In this document: positions 62,153-64,000 of the stretch, in pieces
Layout of the letters: each line of letters opens with the position of its first letter
How positions within the stretch are numbered: the stretch's first letter is position 1
Source of the DNA: Alphaproteobacteria bacterium
GTDB lineage: Bacteria; Pseudomonadota; Alphaproteobacteria; Thalassobaculales; Thalassobaculaceae
Assembly (NCBI GenBank): GCA_022822665.1
Contig: JAJEAR010000017.1
Location: 1 to 64,000, forward strand
Direction: 5' to 3'
DNA: 64,000 bases
Translations under genes and position numbers: made by a program
The notes under the pieces: model-generated
Seen by the model: the letters and a program-made list of their open reading frames with translations, nothing else
The model's database searches: none
What the model was told of the DNA's origin: nothing

Positions 62153-63352
62153 TCACTTGCCGAAGAGCATGTCCGCGAGCCTGGTGAGTCCGGCGCGCGT
62201 GGTCTCGGCGTCATTGACCAGGGCAATGCGCAGGTAGGGCAGGCCCGGGTTGCGCCCGTCGGCGTCCTCGCGCGCCATCAGCGCGCCGGGAACGGTCTTC
62301 ACCGCGGCCTCGCGCCACAGTCTGCGGGCAGCCTCCATGCCGTCGCCGACGTCCAGCCACAGGAAGAATCCAGATGGCGGAATGAACACGTCTGTGCGCG
62401 ACGCGAGCACTTCCTCGGCGATCTCGAAGTTGCGGGCGTAGTGCGCACGGTTGCCCACAACGTGATCGTCGTCGTTCCACAGGGCGGTCGAGGCGTGGAG
62501 GACCGGCAACGGCAGCGGCACCCCGCCGAAGGTGACAAACTGTTGATAACGGCGGATGATCGCCGGATCCCCGACCAGGAAACCGGAGCGAAACCCCGGC
62601 GCGTTGGAGCGTTTCGACAGCGAGTGGAACGAGACCAGGTTCGCGAGATCGTCGTCGAACGCTCCCTCGGTCTGCAGCCCGCCGAACGGCGGTTCGCCCC
62701 GGTATATCTCGCAGTAGCACTCGTCCAGCGCCAGCACGAAGTCGTGCCTGCGCGCAAGGAGCAGCGCGCGTCGCAGGTACTCCGGCCCGGCCTGGGTTCC
62801 CTGCGGGTTAGCCGGTGTGCACAGGTAGAACACCGAGGTGCGCGCCAGCAACTCGTCATCAAGCGCATCGAGATCGGGCAGGTGGTTGTGTTCGGCCGGG
62901 GTCGGCAGGTAGATCGGTTCGGCACCGCCCGCGATCGCGGCACCCTGGTAGACATGGTAGAACGGGTTGGGAATAAGCACCGCCGGGCGCTGGCCGTTCT
63001 TTTGCGGGGGTGTGCAGACGAAACCCATCTGGTAGAGCGGCGCCCGGGTGCCCGAGGTCGGGATCACGTGACGTTCGGGATCGAGACTGTCCGGCGCGAG
63101 CGCGAACCGGCGGGTGAGCCAGTTCACCACCGCGGTACGGAACGCGATGTCTCCCGCGGGTGGAGGATACCTGTTCCACAGAGCGGCATGTTCGGCAAGC
63201 GCATCGGTTCCTAGATCGGGCACCGGCAGTTGCGGTTCGCCGATCGACAGCAGGATCGGCGGCTCGTTCGAAACCGGCGGCTCGGTACCGAGGATCGCGT
63301 TCAGACGAGCGAAGGTATACTGGTCGAACGGTTCAAGGGCCGGGTTCAGCAT
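62153..63352 (-). CDS. Class I/II pyridoxal-phosphate aminotransferase
   Basis: This 399-residue fold-type I aminotransferase has the PLP-binding Lys in FHSLSKRSNAPGFRSGFLVG near residue 240, NPFYHVYQG near 130, CTPANPQGT near 180 and the Asp in LALDECYCEIY near 210 that pairs with the pyridine nitrogen. The motifs fit the succinyldiaminopimelate/LL-diaminopimelate-type group, so lysine and cell-wall biosynthesis is a plausible role; other amino-acid substrates cannot be excluded. It leads an operon with ftsK and lolA (40 bp to ftsK) and has its own promoter. Confidence 0.87.
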   Translation of the reverse strand: MLNPALEPFDQYTFARLNAILGTEPPVSNEPPILLSIGEPQLPVPDLGTDALAEHAALWNRYPPPAGDIAFRTAVVNWLTRRFALAPDSLDPERHVIPTSGTRAPLYQMGFVCTPPQKNGQRPAVLIPNPFYHVYQGAAIAGGAEPIYLPTPAEHNHLPDLDALDDELLARTSVFYLCTPANPQGTQAGPEYLRRALLLARRHDFVLALDECYCEIYRGEPPFGGLQTEGAFDDDLANLVSFHSLSKRSNAPGFRSGFLVGDPAIIRRYQQFVTFGGVPLPLPVLHASTALWNDDDHVVGNRAHYARNFEIAEEVLASRTDVFIPPSGFFLWLDVGDGMEAARRLWREAAVKTVPGALMAREDADGRNPGLPYLRIALVNDAETTRAGLTRLADMLFGK

Positions 63353-63393
63353 AGCAGTATCCGTGCGGTCTCGACTGGGTCGACAACCGCTTG

Positions 63394-63422
63394 AGTATAG
63401 GGTGCGCGCAGTTAAGCAACAA
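63394..63422 (-). promoter_or_regulatory. Sigma-70-type promoter of the aminotransferase-ftsK-lolA genes
   Basis: On the minus strand a -35 box TTGTTG (63417-63422) and a -10 box TATACT (63394-63399) are separated by exactly 17 bp, about 40 bp ahead of the ATG at 63352. Both boxes are close to consensus, and the stretch is richer in A and T than its surroundings. Confidence 0.6.
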
Positions 63423-64000
63423 CTTTAATCGTGCCCGGTAACCTGATGGACTCCGGTCCGGCCCGTGGTGCAGGACCGGCTGTGAGCGGGTCATCGGGCA
63501 GCGCCGCCCGGGTTCCCCCGTGCGCGAAGAGACGCGGCCTGTCCGGGTGCCGGGCCATGTGCGTTCCGGCGGGACGGCTGCCATGCGCGGGCTCGATCGC
63601 GCGATTCGCTTCCCGGGCACGCGGGCCGTTGCGGTCGGGGAGGTCAGGACCGGACACCGTCGGTGTGACCGTGCCGGGTGGGTGACAGGTGTTCCGCACC
63701 TTCGGCGTCTTGGCCGGTTCGAGCGCGCACTCTCTCGTCGACCGGGCCGGAGGGCAGTCACCCGGGCCCGGGTCAGTGGAGTTCGAGGCCGTGACGGCAG
63801 CACTGACCGGGTCCCGGGTCACGGTCCCCGAAGTCCGCACACTTCCCGGTGCGGGAGGTTCGACCCTGCAGGGCGTCGCACGTCCAGGTCCGGGCCTGCC
63901 GGAATTCAGAAACCGGGGACCGGCGCTCGCGCCGATCTCCACAGTGTTGCCGGAGACCGGACGTCAATCCGATCGGCGCGAGCTCGCTGATCCGGCTTGC
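63423..64000. other. Gene-free stretch at the end of the window
   Basis: Short overlapping frames on both strands show no family motif. The sequence is GC-rich with many small inverted repeats. Any gene further right would start outside the window. Confidence 0.4.

Noticed and set aside
1..64000. tRNA, rRNA, CRISPR arrays, intact insertion sequences, prophage genes
   Set aside because: I looked for cloverleaf T-arm patterns, regularly spaced repeats, transposase motifs and integrases and saw none that could be supported. A covariance-model scan would be the decisive test for RNA genes.

Overview
The window is 64 kb of a high-GC bacterial chromosome, dense with genes that often overlap by ATGA or GTGA. 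The very large NAD-glutamate dehydrogenase, the ftsK-lolA order, a PA0069-type radical SAM protein, a UMF1-family transporter, decayed type II toxin-antitoxin genes and a DMSP lyase-like gene suggest an alphaproteobacterium, perhaps marine or host-associated (inference; no rRNA or tRNA gene was seen).

Layout. 1-1.4 kb: no intact gene, one Uma2-family remnant. 1.4-4 kb: a glutathione S-transferase and an MFS transporter. 4-13.2 kb, minus strand: a sulfur block with a three-subunit molybdenum sulfite dehydrogenase candidate (SoeABC-like), a universal stress protein, a TIGR02186 membrane protein, a TauE/SafE exporter and a rhodanese, then an orphan sulfonate-type ABC ATPase and a phytanoyl-CoA dioxygenase-like enzyme. 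13.3-15 kb, plus strand: a small unknown protein and a LarA-like racemase. 15-19.5 kb, minus strand: MoxR ATPase, CoxE-like VWA protein, amidohydrolase, and an unusual SMP-30/isochorismatase fusion. 19.7-21.3 kb: broken higBA and vapC beside an intact vapB. 21.7-25.4 kb: a heterodimeric ABC exporter.

25.5-38.9 kb is the most unusual part. Twelve minus-strand genes are packed with gaps of 10 bp or less or with overlaps: livH, livM, livG, a livF fused to a Tm-1-like domain, a PEP-hydrolase-like TIM barrel, a giant flotillin with 44-residue repeats, two SRPBCC paralogs, and a xanthine dehydrogenase-type molybdenum hydroxylase whose large subunit is split in two. No substrate-binding protein accompanies the transporter. 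The parts suggest uptake of an organic substrate linked to a membrane-organised hydroxylase; the substrate cannot be read from the sequence.

39-47.3 kb: VOC protein, RNase HII, radical SAM protein, UMF1-type MFS and NAD-glutamate dehydrogenase. 47.9-51.2 kb: DMSP lyase-like cupin, fatty acid desaturase and an orphan DNA methyltransferase, separated by long gene-free stretches. 51.9-57 kb: alpha/beta hydrolase divergent from rhodanese, acyl-CoA dehydrogenase-like flavoprotein and antibiotic-biosynthesis-type monooxygenase, then an isolated FAD oxidoreductase whose base use differs from its neighbours. 57.4-63.4 kb: a gamma-glutamyl-GABA hydrolase-like amidotransferase, a sterol desaturase-family protein, lolA, ftsK and an aminotransferase with a clear promoter. 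No CRISPR array, complete insertion sequence, prophage or replication origin was recognised.
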